A DNA stretch of 64,000 bases from Rhodococcus sp. HNM0569 (GTDB lineage: Bacteria > Actinomycetota > Actinomycetes > Mycobacteriales > Mycobacteriaceae): contig NZ_JAASAE010000005.1 in NCBI RefSeq assembly GCF_012726205.1, positions 124,001-188,000 on the forward strand. The letters run 5' to 3'. Below the pieces are notes generated by a model, which made no database searches, was not told where the DNA came from, and saw only the letters and a list, made by a program, of their open reading frames with translations. A program made the translations under genes and the position numbers. Positions 8,426-18,645 of the stretch are shown here, piece by piece (within the stretch, counting starts at the first letter, position 1; every line of letters starts with the position of its first letter).

Positions 8426-11400
8426 GTGAGCCCAGACAAGTACCCGCGCGTCGAGTACGACGTTCCGCAGGAATCCGCCGCGAAGTTCCCCGAGCTCGAG
8501 GAGAAGGTCCTCGCCGACTGGGCTGCCGACGGCACCTTCCGCGCGTCGATCGACCAGCGCGACGGCTCCGACGAGTTCGTGTTCTACGACGGGCCACCGT
8601 TCGCGAACGGGCTGCCCCACTACGGTCACCTGCTGACGGGCTACGTCAAGGATCTGGTGCCGCGTTTCCAGACGATGCGCGGCAAGAAGGTCGAGCGCCG
8701 ATTCGGTTGGGACACGCACGGTCTCCCCGCAGAACTCGAAGCCGAGCGGCAACTCGGCATCAAGACCGGCGACATCGGCGAGATGGGCATCGCACGGTTC
8801 AACGACTACTGCCGTCAGTCGGTGCTGCGGTACACGAACGAGTGGCGCGACTACGTCACCCGCCAGGCCCGGTGGGTCGACTTCGACAACGACTACAAGA
8901 CGCTCGACCTGGACTTCATGGAGTCGGTCATGTGGGCGTTCAAGTCGCTGTACGACAAGGGCCTCGTCTACCAGGGCTTCCGCGTGCTGCCGTACTCCTG
9001 GTACGAGCAGACCCCGCTGTCGAATCAGGAGACCCGGCTCGACGACGCGTACAAGATGCGTCAGGATCCCGCGGTCACGGTCACGATGCCGCTGCATGCC
9101 CCCGGCTCCTCTCTCGACGGTGCACACGCCTTGATCTGGACGACGACGCCGTGGACGCTGCCGTCCAACCTGGCGATCGCGGTGCATCCCGACGTCACGT
9201 ACGTGCAGGTCGAGGTCGCGGGCGAGGGCGACGCGCAGGCCACGCGGTACGTGCTCGCGAAGGAACGGCTCGCGCACTACGCGCGCGAGCTCGGGGCCGA
9301 GCCCACGGTGCTGTCGGAGCATCCCGGCACCGAGTTGGTCGGCGTGGCCTACGACCCGCCGTTCGACTTCTTCGTCGGGCATCCGAACGCGCACCGCGTG
9401 CTGTCGGCCGACTACGTCACCACCGATTCGGGTACGGGCGTCGTGCATCTCGCGCCCGCCTTCGGTGAGGAGGACATGGACGTCGCGTCGGCCAACGGCA
9501 TCGAGATCGTGCAGCCACTCGATCCCGCGGGCACGTTCACGTCGATGGTGCCGCCCTACGAGGGCCTGCAGGTGTTCGACGCGAACCCGGTGATCATCAA
9601 GGACCTCAAGGCGAGCGGACGGCTGCTGCGCCACGAGACGATCGAGCACTCGTACCCGCACTCGTGGCGGTCCGGCCAGCCGCTCATCTACATGGCGGTG
9701 CCGTCGTGGTTCGTGGCGGTCACGAAGTTCCGCGACCGGATGGTCGAGTTGAATCAGGACATCACGTGGGTGCCCGAGCACATCCGCGACGGTCAGTTCG
9801 GCAAGTGGCTCGAAGGCGCGCGCGACTGGAACATCAGCCGGAACCGCTACTGGGGCAGCCCGATTCCCGTGTGGGTGTCGGACGATCCCGCGTACCCGCG
9901 TGTCGACGTGTACGGCTCGCTCGACGAGCTCGAGCGTGACTTCGGGGTGCGGCCCACGGACCTGCACCGGCCCGCCATCGACGAGTTGACCCGCCCGAAC
10001 CCCGACGACCCGACGGGGGCGTCGACGATGCGGCGCGTTCCCGAGGTGCTCGACTGCTGGTTCGAGTCGGGCTCGATGCCGTTCGCGCAGGTGCACTACC
10101 CGTTCGAGAACCAGGACTGGTTCGAGACGCACTATCCCGGCGATTTCATCGTCGAGTACAACGGGCAGACCCGCGGGTGGTTCTACACGCTGCACGTGCT
10201 GGCCACGGCGCTGTTCGATCGTCCGGCATTCCAGTGCGTCGCGGCGCACGGCATCGTCCTCGGCGACGACGGGCTCAAGATGAGCAAGTCGAAGGGGAAC
10301 TACCCCGACGTCAACGAGGTGTTCGACCGCGACGGTTCGGACGCGATGAGATGGTTCCTGATGTCGTCGCCCATCCTGCGTGGCGGCAACCTCGTGGTCA
10401 CCGAGCAGGGCATCCGCGACGGCGTGCGGCAGGCGATCCTGCCGTTGTGGAATGCGTGGAGCTTCCTGCAGCTGTACGCGCCGAAGCCCGGTGTGTGGCG
10501 CACGGATTCGCCGCACGTACTCGATCGCTACATCCTCGCGAAGCTCGCGCAGACGCGCGACACGCTCACGGATGCGCTCGAACACATCGACATCTCGGGC
10601 GCGTGCGACGAGCTACGGACCTTCTGCGACGCGCTCACCAACTGGTACGTACGCCGTTCGCGTAACCGCTTCTGGGACGAGGACCAGGACGCGATCGACA
10701 CCCTGCACACGGTCCTCGAGGCGACGACGCGGCTCGCCGCGCCCCTGCTGCCGATGGTGAGCGAGGTGATCTGGCGGGGCCTGACGGGCGGGCGCTCGGT
10801 GCATCTCACCGACTGGCCGACCGCCGACGAGCTGCCGGCAGATCCGGAACTCGTCTCGTCGATGGACGACGTCCGGGCCGTGTGCTCGACCGTCCTCGGT
10901 CTGCGCAAGGCACAGCAGCTGCGGGTGCGGCTGCCGCTGCCCGAGGTTACCGTGGCGGCCGAGAACGCCGAGCGGCTCGCGCCGTTCGCCGGACTCATCG
11001 CCGACGAGGTCAACGTCAAGAAGGTCGATCTCACCGACGACGTCGCGTCGCACGGCCGATTCGAACTCGTGGTCAATGCGCGCGCGGCCGGGCCGCGTCT
11101 CGGCAAGGACGTCCAGACCGTGATCAAGGCCGTCAAGGCGGGTGAGTGGTCGGAGAACCAGGACGGGCAGGTCGTCGCGGCCGGCATCGAGCTGCTGCCC
11201 AGCGAGTACACGCGCAAGCTCGTCGCGGCCGAGCCCGAGTCGACCGCGGCGTTGCCCTCGGGCGGCGGCCTTGTGGTCCTCGACTCGCAGGTCACCGAGG
11301 AACTCGAGGCCGAGGGCTGGGCGAAGGACCGCATCCGCGAGCTGCAGGACGCGCGTCGCGGCGCGGGCCTCGAGGTGTCCGACCGCATCGACCTGGTGCT

Positions 11401-11566
11401 CGACGTGCCGCAGGCGCGGGCCGAGTGGGCGAACGCGTTCCGCGAGCTCGTCGCGGGCGAGGTCCTCGCGGCCTCGCTCGTGTTCGACACCGTCGGCGAT
11501 GCCGGCGTCGACCTCGGCGAGGGCGTGCGGGCGCGGATCACGAAGGCGGGCCGCTCCGACGCGTGA
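8426..11566 (+). CDS. ileS: Isoleucyl-tRNA synthetase
   Basis: Class I aminoacyl-tRNA synthetase (1046 aa) charging tRNA-Ile. The HIGH motif appears as HYGH (65-68) after [10 protein letters not shown], the editing domain lies between, and KMSKS starts at about 617. The C-terminal part is the eukaryal-like type seen in mycobacteria (about 1040 aa). GTG 8426 is preferred because AGGAGA ends 5 nt upstream. ATG 8408 in the same frame would put the Shine-Dalgarno inside the gene. Regulated by the T-box leader in front. Its stop overlaps the dinB start. Confidence 0.96.
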   Translation: MSPDKYPRVEYDVPQESAAKFPELEEKVLADWAADGTFRASIDQRDGSDEFVFYDGPPFANGLPHYGHLLTGYVKDLVPRFQTMRGKKVERRFGWDTHGLPAELEAERQLGIKTGDIGEMGIARFNDYCRQSVLRYTNEWRDYVTRQARWVDFDNDYKTLDLDFMESVMWAFKSLYDKGLVYQGFRVLPYSWYEQTPLSNQETRLDDAYKMRQDPAVTVTMPLHAPGSSLDGAHALIWTTTPWTLPSNLAIAVHPDVTYVQVEVAGEGDAQATRYVLAKERLAHYARELGAEPTVLSEHPGTELVGVAYDPPFDFFVGHPNAHRVLSADYVTTDSGTGVVHLAPAFGEEDMDVASANGIEIVQPLDPAGTFTSMVPPYEGLQVFDANPVIIKDLKASGRLLRHETIEHSYPHSWRSGQPLIYMAVPSWFVAVTKFRDRMVELNQDITWVPEHIRDGQFGKWLEGARDWNISRNRYWGSPIPVWVSDDPAYPRVDVYGSLDELERDFGVRPTDLHRPAIDELTRPNPDDPTGASTMRRVPEVLDCWFESGSMPFAQVHYPFENQDWFETHYPGDFIVEYNGQTRGWFYTLHVLATALFDRPAFQCVAAHGIVLGDDGLKMSKSKGNYPDVNEVFDRDGSDAMRWFLMSSPILRGGNLVVTEQGIRDGVRQAILPLWNAWSFLQLYAPKPGVWRTDSPHVLDRYILAKLAQTRDTLTDALEHIDISGACDELRTFCDALTNWYVRRSRNRFWDEDQDAIDTLHTVLEATTRLAAPLLPMVSEVIWRGLTGGRSVHLTDWPTADELPADPELVSSMDDVRAVCSTVLGLRKAQQLRVRLPLPEVTVAAENAERLAPFAGLIADEVNVKKVDLTDDVASHGRFELVVNARAAGPRLGKDVQTVIKAVKAGEWSENQDGQVVAAGIELLPSEYTRKLVAAEPESTAALPSGGGLVVLDSQVTEELEAEGWAKDRIRELQDARRGAGLEVSDRIDLVLDVPQARAEWANAFRELVAGEVLAASLVFDTVGDAGVDLGEGVRARITKAGRSDA

Positions 11567-12909
11567 GCACACCGACGGCCGGCGCGCGCTGGGTGCTGCA
11601 TCTCGACATGGACGCGTTCTTCGCGTCGGTCGAGCAGCTCACGCGGCCCACGCTACGGGGCAGGCCCGTGCTGGTCGGCGGTCTCGGCGGGCGCGGCGTC
11701 GTCGCCGGGGCGAGCTACGAGGCCAGGGTGTTCGGCGCGCGTTCGGCGATGCCGATGCATCAGGCGCGGCGACTGGTAGGTCCCGGCGCGGTCGTGCTGC
11801 CGCCGCGTGGTGCGCTCTACGGTGCGCTCAGTCGCACGGTGTTCGACGCGCTGCGCGCGGAAGTGCCGGTGCTCGAACAGTTGTCGGTCGACGAGGCGTT
11901 CGCGGAACCGGCCGACCTCGTCGGTGCCGCACCCGACGAGGTCGAACGGTTCTGCGAACATCTGCGCACCGTCGTGGTGCGGGCGAGTGGGCTCGTCGCC
12001 TCTCTCGGCGCCGGACCGGGTAAGCAGGTCGCCAAGATCGCGTCGGGCCTCGCGAAACCCGACGGCGTCGTCGTGATCGGGTCCGACCGGCAACACGAGG
12101 TCCTCGACGGTCTGCCGGTGCGCAAGCTGTGGGGGATCGGTCCGGTCGCGGGCCACAAGCTGGAGAAGCTCGGTATCGAGACCATCGGCGCATTCGCGCG
12201 TACCCCCGAAGCCGAGGTGGCGTCGATCCTCGGCGCCACGACCGGGCCCGCGCTGCACCGCATCGCGCGGGGCCTGGACGATCGTCCGGTCGCCGAGCGC
12301 GCCGAGGCGAAACAGGTCAGCGCCGAGACGACGTACGCGACGGACATCGTGTCGTTGCCGCAGTTGCGGCGCGCCGTCGACGCGAGTGCGGCGGCGGCGT
12401 TCGCGCGGTTGGAGAAGGACGGCCGCGCGGCCCGGACCGTCGTGCTCAAACTCAAGAAGTCCGACATGAGCATCCTGACGCGATCGGCGACGCTGCCGTA
12501 CGCGACGGTCGACGCGCACGTGCTGGCGGCGACGGCGCAGCGCCAGGCGCTCGACCCGATCGAGATCGGGCCGGTGCGTCTCGTGGGGGTGGGCTATGCA
12601 GGACTGTCGACGGTGCACCAGGATTCACTGTTCCCCGAGCTGGACGGCCCTCCGGCGACGGACGAGAATTCCGACCGCGCGGAGCCGGAGGCGGCCGTCC
12701 CGGAGTCGGCGCGTACGCCGCACGGGCGGTGGTATCCGGGTCTCGACGTCGCACACCCCGAGTTCGGGCACGGTTGGGTGCAGGGCGCCGGTCACGGCGT
12801 CGTGACCGTGCGTTTCGAAACCCGCACGAGTGGGCCGGGTTTCGCGCGGACCTTCCGTGACGGCGATCCGATGCTGCAGCCCGCGGCGCCCGACGCAAGC
12901 CTGGCGTGA
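11563..12909 (+). CDS. dinB: DNA polymerase IV (DinB/DinX), with a C-terminal add-on
   Basis: Y-family translesion polymerase, 448 aa. Metal ligands are in [11 protein letters not shown] (about 14-24) and SVDEAF (about 109-114); [12 protein letters not shown] and [12 protein letters not shown] mark palm/fingers and the helix-hairpin-helix. The little-finger domain follows. After an acidic linker (about 365-388), residues about 389-448 form a separate module with [12 protein letters not shown] and VVTVRFETR, which looks like the small Tudor/KOW-like tail of UvrD-type helicases. The GTG overlaps the ileS stop. ileS-dinX adjacency is also known in M. tuberculosis. Confidence 0.93.
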   Translation: MSTPTAGARWVLHLDMDAFFASVEQLTRPTLRGRPVLVGGLGGRGVVAGASYEARVFGARSAMPMHQARRLVGPGAVVLPPRGALYGALSRTVFDALRAEVPVLEQLSVDEAFAEPADLVGAAPDEVERFCEHLRTVVVRASGLVASLGAGPGKQVAKIASGLAKPDGVVVIGSDRQHEVLDGLPVRKLWGIGPVAGHKLEKLGIETIGAFARTPEAEVASILGATTGPALHRIARGLDDRPVAERAEAKQVSAETTYATDIVSLPQLRRAVDASAAAAFARLEKDGRAARTVVLKLKKSDMSILTRSATLPYATVDAHVLAATAQRQALDPIEIGPVRLVGVGYAGLSTVHQDSLFPELDGPPATDENSDRAEPEAAVPESARTPHGRWYPGLDVAHPEFGHGWVQGAGHGVVTVRFETRTSGPGFARTFRDGDPMLQPAAPDASLA

Positions 12910-13028
12910 AGGTTCTCAGGACAGCCTCAGAGTCGGTCCACTTACCGTTCGGTACTGTGACCGAGAGCGCCGTCGAGCCTCGGTGCTCGACTCGTGTGTA
13001 CCGAACCCGAGACGAAGAGGATATCGAG

Positions 13029-13547
13029 TTGAAGCTTCGCAAGATGACCGTCGCCACCGTTGCCGTGGCCGCAGCACTCACCATGTCGGCGTGCAGCTCG
13101 GACGACGGCGACAGCACCGAATCGACGAGCGCCGAGGCGACCACCAGCGCCGCCGAGGAGAGCACCGCCGCGGAGGGCGAGATCGCCGAGCTTCCCACGG
13201 CTGCCGAACTCAACGGCCTCCTCGCACAGGGCCTCGACCCCAACGTGCCGCTCGAGGAGAAGACCTCGATGGTCGAGGGCTCCGAGGAGGACCCCGAGCT
13301 GATCAACCAGGTCGCACAGGCCGCGCGTGACGCGAACGTCCAGGTCGAGGTCATCGACCCGGTCATCGACAACGGCGACGGCACCGCCAGCGGCCAGCTG
13401 CAGTTGAGCGTCAACGGCGAGCCCCAGCAGGGCGGCCCGGCTGCCACGTTCGTGCCGGGCGAGAACGGCGAGTGGAAGCTGTCGAAGGTCACCGCGTGCC
13501 AGATCGTGAGCCTCGCGGGCCTCACCTCGGCGGCGTGCCCTGCCTGA
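13029..13547 (+). CDS. MTB12-family lipoprotein
   Basis: Secreted protein of about 172 aa in the low-molecular-weight antigen MTB12 family (LPTAAELNGLL, DPNVPLEEKTSMVEGS, then TFVPGENGEWKLS). A signal peptide ends in a lipobox LTMSAC with the acyl-Cys at about residue 22, followed by a Ser/Thr/Glu-rich spacer. TTG 13029 is preferred: AAGAGG lies 8 nt before it; ATG 13044 is the alternative and shortens the signal peptide. Function of the family is unknown beyond being exported antigens. The gene stands alone, ended by a strong terminator. Confidence 0.85.
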   Translation: MKLRKMTVATVAVAAALTMSACSSDDGDSTESTSAEATTSAAEESTAAEGEIAELPTAAELNGLLAQGLDPNVPLEEKTSMVEGSEEDPELINQVAQAARDANVQVEVIDPVIDNGDGTASGQLQLSVNGEPQQGGPAATFVPGENGEWKLSKVTACQIVSLAGLTSAACPA

Positions 13548-13563
13548 TCGCGGGTAACCAGCA

Positions 13564-13608
13564 CACACGAGCGCCCGGCACCGCACAGCGGTGCCGGGCG
13601 CTCGTGTG
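13564..13608. terminator. Strong bidirectional terminator hairpin
   Basis: CACACGAGCGCCCGGCACCG (13564-13583) pairs perfectly with 13589-13608, giving a 20-bp stem and a 5-nt loop. It lies between the stops of two convergent lipoprotein genes and can serve both. No long T tract follows on either side. Confidence 0.85.
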
Positions 13609-13644
13609 GTTCCGGGTGCCGCCCTCACGTGGGCGAGACGACCG

Positions 13645-14400
13645 TCACGCGGTCAGTTTGTCGACCGCCGCCTGTCCGAGGGTGCGCAGTGTCGCCTCGT
13701 CGGCGGCGTCCTGTCCGCTCACGACGACCTGGGTGAGAGTGGGTCCCACGGCGATCAGCAGCGCGTCGGAGTAGAGTGTCACGCCTTCGCTCGTCGCGGT
13801 GACCCGCAGCGACACCGTGCCGTCGCCGAGGTCGATCGTGGGGCCCGCGCCCACCTGATAGGTCACCTCGAAGCCGTCCGCATCGGTGCCGCGGTAGTTG
13901 CCGCACGACGCGAGCGGCGCCTGGAGCCGGGTGAACGCGTCGACCGTCTGTGCGGCGTCCGGGTAACTCGCGGCGTCCTGGTCGATGCTCGCGAAGTCCG
14001 GACCGGTGAAGTGCGCGACCGCCGTGGCCTGGGCTCCCTCCGTCTGGTCGCCGATCGGGGCGAGGACGTCCGCGCACTCCTGCGGTTCGGTGTGCGACTG
14101 ATCGGGTTCGTCCGACTCGGGGATCGGTTCGAGGCCGAGATCCTCGACCGGGTCGGGCTGTTCGACGAATCCGGCGGGCAACTCGCCCGTCGTGAGCAGT
14201 GCCCCGGCCAGCGCGTCGGCGTCGGAGAAGGGTGCGGCCTCGCTCCCGGGGCGCACCGTCACTCCGGTGGGCGCCGGCGCGGCGGGCGCGGACGACGGCT
14301 CGGGATCATCCGACCCGCACGCGGCGAGTGCGAGCGCCGACGCGGCGGCCAGCGCGACGGCGAGCGATCGCCTCGCGGTCACCGTTCTGCATGCGTTCAC
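13645..14400 (-). CDS. Lipoprotein, possibly of the PknH-like sensor-domain group
   Basis: Exported lipoprotein of 251 aa. The signal peptide ends in ALALAAC with acyl-Cys 28, followed by a Pro/Ala/Ser spacer. The folded part contains TTGELPAGF, two later cysteines (ECADVL, ASCGNYRG) and a hydrophobic end VGPTLTQVVVSG. This resembles the extracellular sensor-like domain of PknH and related mycobacterial lipoproteins, but the match is by eye only. GTG 14400 has a strong GGGAGGGG ahead of it and overlaps the stop of the gene upstream, so the two minus-strand lipoproteins are one transcript. Confidence 0.7.
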   Translation of the reverse strand: MNACRTVTARRSLAVALAAASALALAACGSDDPEPSSAPAAPAPTGVTVRPGSEAAPFSDADALAGALLTTGELPAGFVEQPDPVEDLGLEPIPESDEPDQSHTEPQECADVLAPIGDQTEGAQATAVAHFTGPDFASIDQDAASYPDAAQTVDAFTRLQAPLASCGNYRGTDADGFEVTYQVGAGPTIDLGDGTVSLRVTATSEGVTLYSDALLIAVGPTLTQVVVSGQDAADEATLRTLGQAAVDKLTA

Positions 14401-15356
14401 TGCCCCTCCCTGTCCGGTCGTGCCTCGAGGGCCACCTTGTTGTCGGTCGTCTGCCGGAGGTGCGTCGTGCCGTCCGGGTCGCTGTAGGCCTGTTCGCCGC
14501 CGATGGACACGGTCAGCGACGTCGGCAGCGCCTGCGCGAGATCGATCCTCGCGGTACCGGTGCCCTGCATGACGTACTGGTCGACGGTGAGGTCGCCCGC
14601 GTCGCCCGGCAGCGCCCACACCGACGACTGGGGTGTCTGTTCGACGGTGAAGTCGAGGGTGACGCCGTCGCCGTCGCGGCCGGTGAGCGTGACGGTCGTG
14701 ACCTGGTCGAGTGCGATACCACTCATCACCTCCTGGCGCACCGCCCAGCGTGCGCCGACGCCGATCGGCTCGGTGGGAAATGCGATCGTGCGGTAGACCG
14801 CCTGGTAGAAAGCCTGCTCGATCGCCGAGCGCGCGATGTCCTGAGAGGAATCGGTCGGGGAGAGCCGCAATGCGGTGATCGACCCGTTCGGCGCGAACGT
14901 CAGGCCGGCACCCGACCCGGCACTGGCCTGCACAGCTCCGTCGAGGGTCGGATCGGGGCTCGTCGGTTCCCCGATCGTGAGGTCGACCTCGGTGCCGTCG
15001 GCGTCGGCGCGATCGACCGTCGCGTCGAGCGGCAGCGTCAGTTCGGGAGTCGAGAAGTCCTGCGCGGTCTGGTCGTCGATCTGCTGGAACACCGTCGCCG
15101 ACGTCGTGAGCTGTGCGGTCTGCGTCGCGCCCGCGGTGGGGGCGGGTCTGAGCACGTCGCGCGGCTCGGCGCCGGGGTCGAGGAGTTCCGTACCGACCGC
15201 CGAGACGGGGACGGTGACGGCGTTGCCGGTGGTGGGCGCGGAGGCGGCGTCGCCGCCGTCCCCGCCGCCGCTGCAGCCGGCGAGCAGTCCGATCGACGAG
15301 ACGGTTGCGGCAAGAGAGATCAGTCGCCCGCGAACGGGCTTCGACAGCAGTGGCAC
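14397..15356 (-). CDS. Lipoprotein of unknown function (DUF6263-like)
   Basis: Exported lipoprotein of 319 aa. The N terminus has a basic start, a hydrophobic stretch and the lipobox LLAGC with acyl-Cys 28, then a Gly/Asp/Ala/Thr spacer. The mature part is beta-rich, with few charged clusters and a final TTHLRQTTDNKVALEA. It resembles actinobacterial secreted proteins grouped as DUF6263; this is a guess from pattern. Overlaps the next gene downstream by 4 nt. It is divergent from lspA, with about 110 bp between the two starts. Confidence 0.65.
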   Translation of the reverse strand: MPLLSKPVRGRLISLAATVSSIGLLAGCSGGGDGGDAASAPTTGNAVTVPVSAVGTELLDPGAEPRDVLRPAPTAGATQTAQLTTSATVFQQIDDQTAQDFSTPELTLPLDATVDRADADGTEVDLTIGEPTSPDPTLDGAVQASAGSGAGLTFAPNGSITALRLSPTDSSQDIARSAIEQAFYQAVYRTIAFPTEPIGVGARWAVRQEVMSGIALDQVTTVTLTGRDGDGVTLDFTVEQTPQSSVWALPGDAGDLTVDQYVMQGTGTARIDLAQALPTSLTVSIGGEQAYSDPDGTTHLRQTTDNKVALEARPDREGQ

Positions 15357-15436
15357 CAGACCAGGTTACGTATCCGGCGCGCGGCGGCCACGTCGGTACG
15401 GGGCGCCCGGGTCGAGACCTGGTGAGCGTCCGCATA

Positions 15437-15468
15437 GTGGATGATGGAACGTCGTGGATGATGGAACG
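15437..15468 (+). repeat. Tandem 15-bp direct repeat at the lspA start
   Basis: GTGGATGATGGAACG occurs at 15437-15451 and again at 15454-15468, a 17-bp period. The second copy carries the upstream candidate start codon GTG 15454 and ends right before GTG 15469. Because the period is not a multiple of three, only the second copy is in the lspA frame. Confidence 0.9.
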
Positions 15469-16062
15469 GTGAGTCACGATGCTTCCTCGGCCGACGGTGC
15501 GCGCGGCGACGAGGACCGCGACGGCAGCCCGGCAGGCGAGACCCGACTGCCCGAGCAGGCCGCGAGCCCCGGGCGCACGCGCATGCCTGCGCTCGTCGTG
15601 ACCGCGGCGCTCATCCTCGTCGCCGACCTGCTGACGAAGATCGTGGTGGTCGCGACCATCGAGCCGGGCAATCCCGTGTACCTGATCGGCGACTGGCTCC
15701 GGCTCACCCTGGTCCGCAATCCCGGGGCTGCCTTCTCGATGGCCACCGGCATGACGTGGCTGCTCACGCTTGTCGCCGTCGGCGTCGTCGTCGCCGTCGT
15801 GCGCATGGGCCGCAGGCTGCGCTCGGGCTGGTGGGCGCTCGGTCTCGGGCTCGTCCTCGGCGGCGCGCTCGGCAATCTCGTCGATCGGTTCTTCCGCGCT
15901 CCCGGAGTCATGCAGGGCCACGTCGTCGACTTCGTGGCGGTCGGCTGGTGGCCGGTGTTCAACGTCGCGGATTCGGCCATCGTGTGCGGCGCGGTCCTAC
16001 TCGTGGCCCTCACCCTGTTCGGTGTCGAGCCGAACGCAGCTCACCGGAAGGCGGACGCATGA
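15469..16062 (+). CDS. lspA: Lipoprotein signal peptidase
   Basis: LspA (about 197 aa from GTG 15469; GTG 15454 is equally possible) removes signal peptides from diacylglyceryl-prolipoproteins in the membrane. A hydrophilic N-terminal tail of about 40 residues precedes four membrane spans. The catalytic aspartates are in GNLVDRFFR and FNVADSAI, and VRNPGAAFS is a family signature. Its ATGA overlap with rluD is the widespread lspA-rluD pair. Three predicted substrates of this enzyme are encoded next door. Confidence 0.94.
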   Translation: MSHDASSADGARGDEDRDGSPAGETRLPEQAASPGRTRMPALVVTAALILVADLLTKIVVVATIEPGNPVYLIGDWLRLTLVRNPGAAFSMATGMTWLLTLVAVGVVVAVVRMGRRLRSGWWALGLGLVLGGALGNLVDRFFRAPGVMQGHVVDFVAVGWWPVFNVADSAIVCGAVLLVALTLFGVEPNAAHRKADA

Positions 16063-16985
16063 GAGAGACCCGTTCGATGCCGGTACCCGACGGCCTGGAC
16101 GAGATGCGGGTCGATGCGGGGCTGGCGCGTCTGTTGGGGCTGTCCCGCACGGTCGTCGCAGCGCTCACCGAGGAGGGGGCAGTGCTGATCGACGGTGCGC
16201 CTGCGGGCAAGTCCGACCGATTGGCCGCCGGGTCGTGGCTCGAAGTGCAACTCCCGGAACCGCCGCGCCCACTGACCGTCGAGCCGGAGCCCGTCGAGGG
16301 CATGGACATCCTGTACGCCGACGACGACATCGTCGCCGTCGACAAGCCGGTCGGCGTCGCGGCACACGCGAGCGTCGGGTGGACGGGGCCCACGGTCGTG
16401 GGTGGCCTCGCCGCGGCGGGCTTCCGCATCTCGACGTCGGGCGCACACGAACGACAGGGCATCGTGCACCGCCTCGACGTCGGCACGTCAGGAGTGATGG
16501 TGGTCGCGACGTCCGAGCGCGCGTACACGGTGCTCAAGCGCGCCTTCAAGGAGCGCACGATCGACAAGCGCTATCACGCACTCGTACAGGGCCACCCCGA
16601 TCCGAGCAGCGGCACGATCGACGCGCCGATCGGCCGCCATCGCAGCAGCGACTGGAAGTTCACCGTCGCATCCGACGGAAAGCCGAGCGTCACGCACTAC
16701 GACACGATCGAGGCGTTCCAGGCGGCGAGCCTGCTCGACATCCACCTCGAGACGGGGCGCACCCATCAGATCCGCGTGCACTTCTCGGCGCTGCGTCACC
16801 CGTGCTGCGGCGACCTCACCTACGGCGCCGACCCGAGGCTCGCCGAGCGGCTCGGCCTCGAACGCCAGTGGCTGCACGCACGCATGCTGGGCTTCGCCCA
16901 TCCGGCGGACGGCCGATGGATCGAGATCACCAGCGAATACCCGAAGGATCTCGAGCACGCACTCGCCGTGTTGCGTGATGCGTAG
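16059..16985 (+). CDS. RluD-type 23S rRNA pseudouridine synthase
   Basis: RluA/RluD family enzyme, 308 aa. An N-terminal S4-like RNA-binding region (about 1-70: [24 protein letters not shown]) precedes the catalytic domain. The catalytic Asp is in [10 protein letters not shown] (D140), and [13 protein letters not shown] is the second signature. The RluD-type substrate, helix 69 of 23S rRNA, is inferred from family and the lspA linkage. Start ATG 16059 overlaps the lspA stop. Confidence 0.9.
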   Translation: MRETRSMPVPDGLDEMRVDAGLARLLGLSRTVVAALTEEGAVLIDGAPAGKSDRLAAGSWLEVQLPEPPRPLTVEPEPVEGMDILYADDDIVAVDKPVGVAAHASVGWTGPTVVGGLAAAGFRISTSGAHERQGIVHRLDVGTSGVMVVATSERAYTVLKRAFKERTIDKRYHALVQGHPDPSSGTIDAPIGRHRSSDWKFTVASDGKPSVTHYDTIEAFQAASLLDIHLETGRTHQIRVHFSALRHPCCGDLTYGADPRLAERLGLERQWLHARMLGFAHPADGRWIEITSEYPKDLEHALAVLRDA

Positions 16986-17640
16986 GTCCGCCGCAAGTGC
17001 ATGGATCCCGGCCGCGGTCGTGATCGCGGTCGTCGTCGGGGTCGGGATGATCACCCCCGCCGCGCAGACGCATGTCGCGTCCGCGGCCTCGCTCGGGCCG
17101 GACAACGGCGACGCCGTCACGGAGTACGTCACGCGCGCCGCGAGTTCGTTCGACGGCGCGAGCGGCACGAGGTGGGCGCTCATGACGCCCGACACGCCGG
17201 TCGACGTCGCGGGCCTCGCGCAACTCGTGGGCGATGTGCGGGTGTCGGAGGTGCTGTTGCGCGCGTCCGTCGACCGCGTGCAGATGCCGGTGATCGTGCA
17301 ACCCGTCGCGGCGGGTTCTGCGGCGCTCGCACGTGTGCCCGCCCTCGCGCAGGGGCGCGCGCAGACGATGGTCGGCAGCGACGACCGGCAGCAGGCGGCG
17401 CTCGACTACACCTCCGCGCAACTCGGCGCCGGGTGCGCGTGCGTCGTGGGTGCGGTACTGCACGGCGAGGTCGAGGCGCTGTCCACGGTCGCCCGGACCC
17501 CGGGGGTGCGGGCCGTCGAGATCGCACCGGACGGCGTCGACGTCGGCAGGCTCGCGGTGCGGCCGCTGCTGCCCGAGCACACCACCGTCGTCGAGCCGGG
17601 TCCCGACGACGGCGCGGTGCCCCCGGCCGGTGCACCGTGA
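16978..17640 (+). CDS. Secreted or membrane-anchored protein of unknown function
   Basis: A 220-aa protein with an N-terminal hydrophobic segment (about 9-30) and no lipobox, so either a cleaved signal peptide or a single anchor. The rest is moderately Ala/Val-rich with no repeats. Two close cysteines occur as GCACVVG. I do not recognise a family. ATG 16978 overlaps the rluD end; GTG 16975 in the same frame is possible. The stop overlaps the rarD start, so it is co-transcribed with both. Confidence 0.7.
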   Translation: MRRSAASAWIPAAVVIAVVVGVGMITPAAQTHVASAASLGPDNGDAVTEYVTRAASSFDGASGTRWALMTPDTPVDVAGLAQLVGDVRVSEVLLRASVDRVQMPVIVQPVAAGSAALARVPALAQGRAQTMVGSDDRQQAALDYTSAQLGAGCACVVGAVLHGEVEALSTVARTPGVRAVEIAPDGVDVGRLAVRPLLPEHTTVVEPGPDDGAVPPAGAP

Positions 17641-18602
17641 CGGGGACCGACACCGACGCACACACGACCGCCACGCGCGCCGCCACGCGGCGTCCGGTCG
17701 CGGCCGGTGCTCTCGGCAGCGCCGCCGCGGCGGGCGCGTACGCGATCTGGGGCGCGTTCCCCGCGTTCTTCGGGCTGCTCCGCGACGCGGGCGCGGTCGA
17801 GGTGCTCGCGCACCGGGTGCTGTGGACGCTCGTGCTGATGCTGGTGTTGGGGGCGGCGACGCGTCGGCTCGGCCTGTTGCGTGGCCTGAGCATGCGGACG
17901 TGGCTGCTGGTGGCCGGGGCGTCCGCGGCGATCTCGATCAACTGGGGCGTGTACATCTACGCGGTCACGTCGGGGCATGTCGTCGAAGCCGCTCTCGGGT
18001 ACTACGTCAACCCGCTCGTGAGCGTCCTGTTCGGTGTCGTCTTCTTCCGGGAACGGATCAGCGTCGCCACCGCGGCCGCGCTCGTGATCGCTGCGGCCGC
18101 GGTGGCCGTCATCACCGTCGGGTACGGCAGCCCGCCGTACATCTCGTTGCTGCTCGCGGGCTCGTTCGCGACGTACGGGGTCGTGAAGAAGGTCGTGCCG
18201 CTCGATCCGCGCACGAGCCTGACCGCGGAAGGCATCGTCGGCGTGCCGTTCGCGTCGGGATACCTCGTGTTCCTCGCCGCGACCGGCACCGGCACGTTCA
18301 CCAGCGAGGGGCCCGCCCATACCGCGCTGCTCGTCGTGGCGGGCGTCGTCACGGCGGTCCCGCTGTTGCTGTTCGGTTTCGCGGCGCAGCGTGTCCCGCT
18401 CACGACGATGGGCATGCTGCAGTACCTGACGCCGACCCTGCAGATGCTGTGGGGCGTGCTCGTCGCGCACGAGGTGATGCAGACCTCACGCTGGATCGGA
18501 TTCGCCCTGATCTGGGTCGCTCTCGTGGTGTTCACCACGGACACGGTGCTGCGGTTGCGTCGACGGCGCGGCGCCGTCGAAGGTGTCGGCCCGAAGACAT
18601 AG
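17637..18602 (+). CDS. RarD-type EamA permease
   Basis: Inner membrane protein of 321 aa with about ten spans, from the EamA/RarD branch of the drug/metabolite transporter superfamily. Typical RarD signatures are [38 protein letters not shown] and LGYY-type repeats, and [14 protein letters not shown]. The substrate is unknown. The GTG overlaps the stop of the preceding gene (GTGA). A basic tail RLRRRRG ends the protein. Confidence 0.9.
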   Translation: MTGTDTDAHTTATRAATRRPVAAGALGSAAAAGAYAIWGAFPAFFGLLRDAGAVEVLAHRVLWTLVLMLVLGAATRRLGLLRGLSMRTWLLVAGASAAISINWGVYIYAVTSGHVVEAALGYYVNPLVSVLFGVVFFRERISVATAAALVIAAAAVAVITVGYGSPPYISLLLAGSFATYGVVKKVVPLDPRTSLTAEGIVGVPFASGYLVFLAATGTGTFTSEGPAHTALLVVAGVVTAVPLLLFGFAAQRVPLTTMGMLQYLTPTLQMLWGVLVAHEVMQTSRWIGFALIWVALVVFTTDTVLRLRRRRGAVEGVGPKT

Positions 18603-18645
18603 ACTCGGTGCGCCGCTCACCCGAGACGATGCGAAAGAGGCGTTC

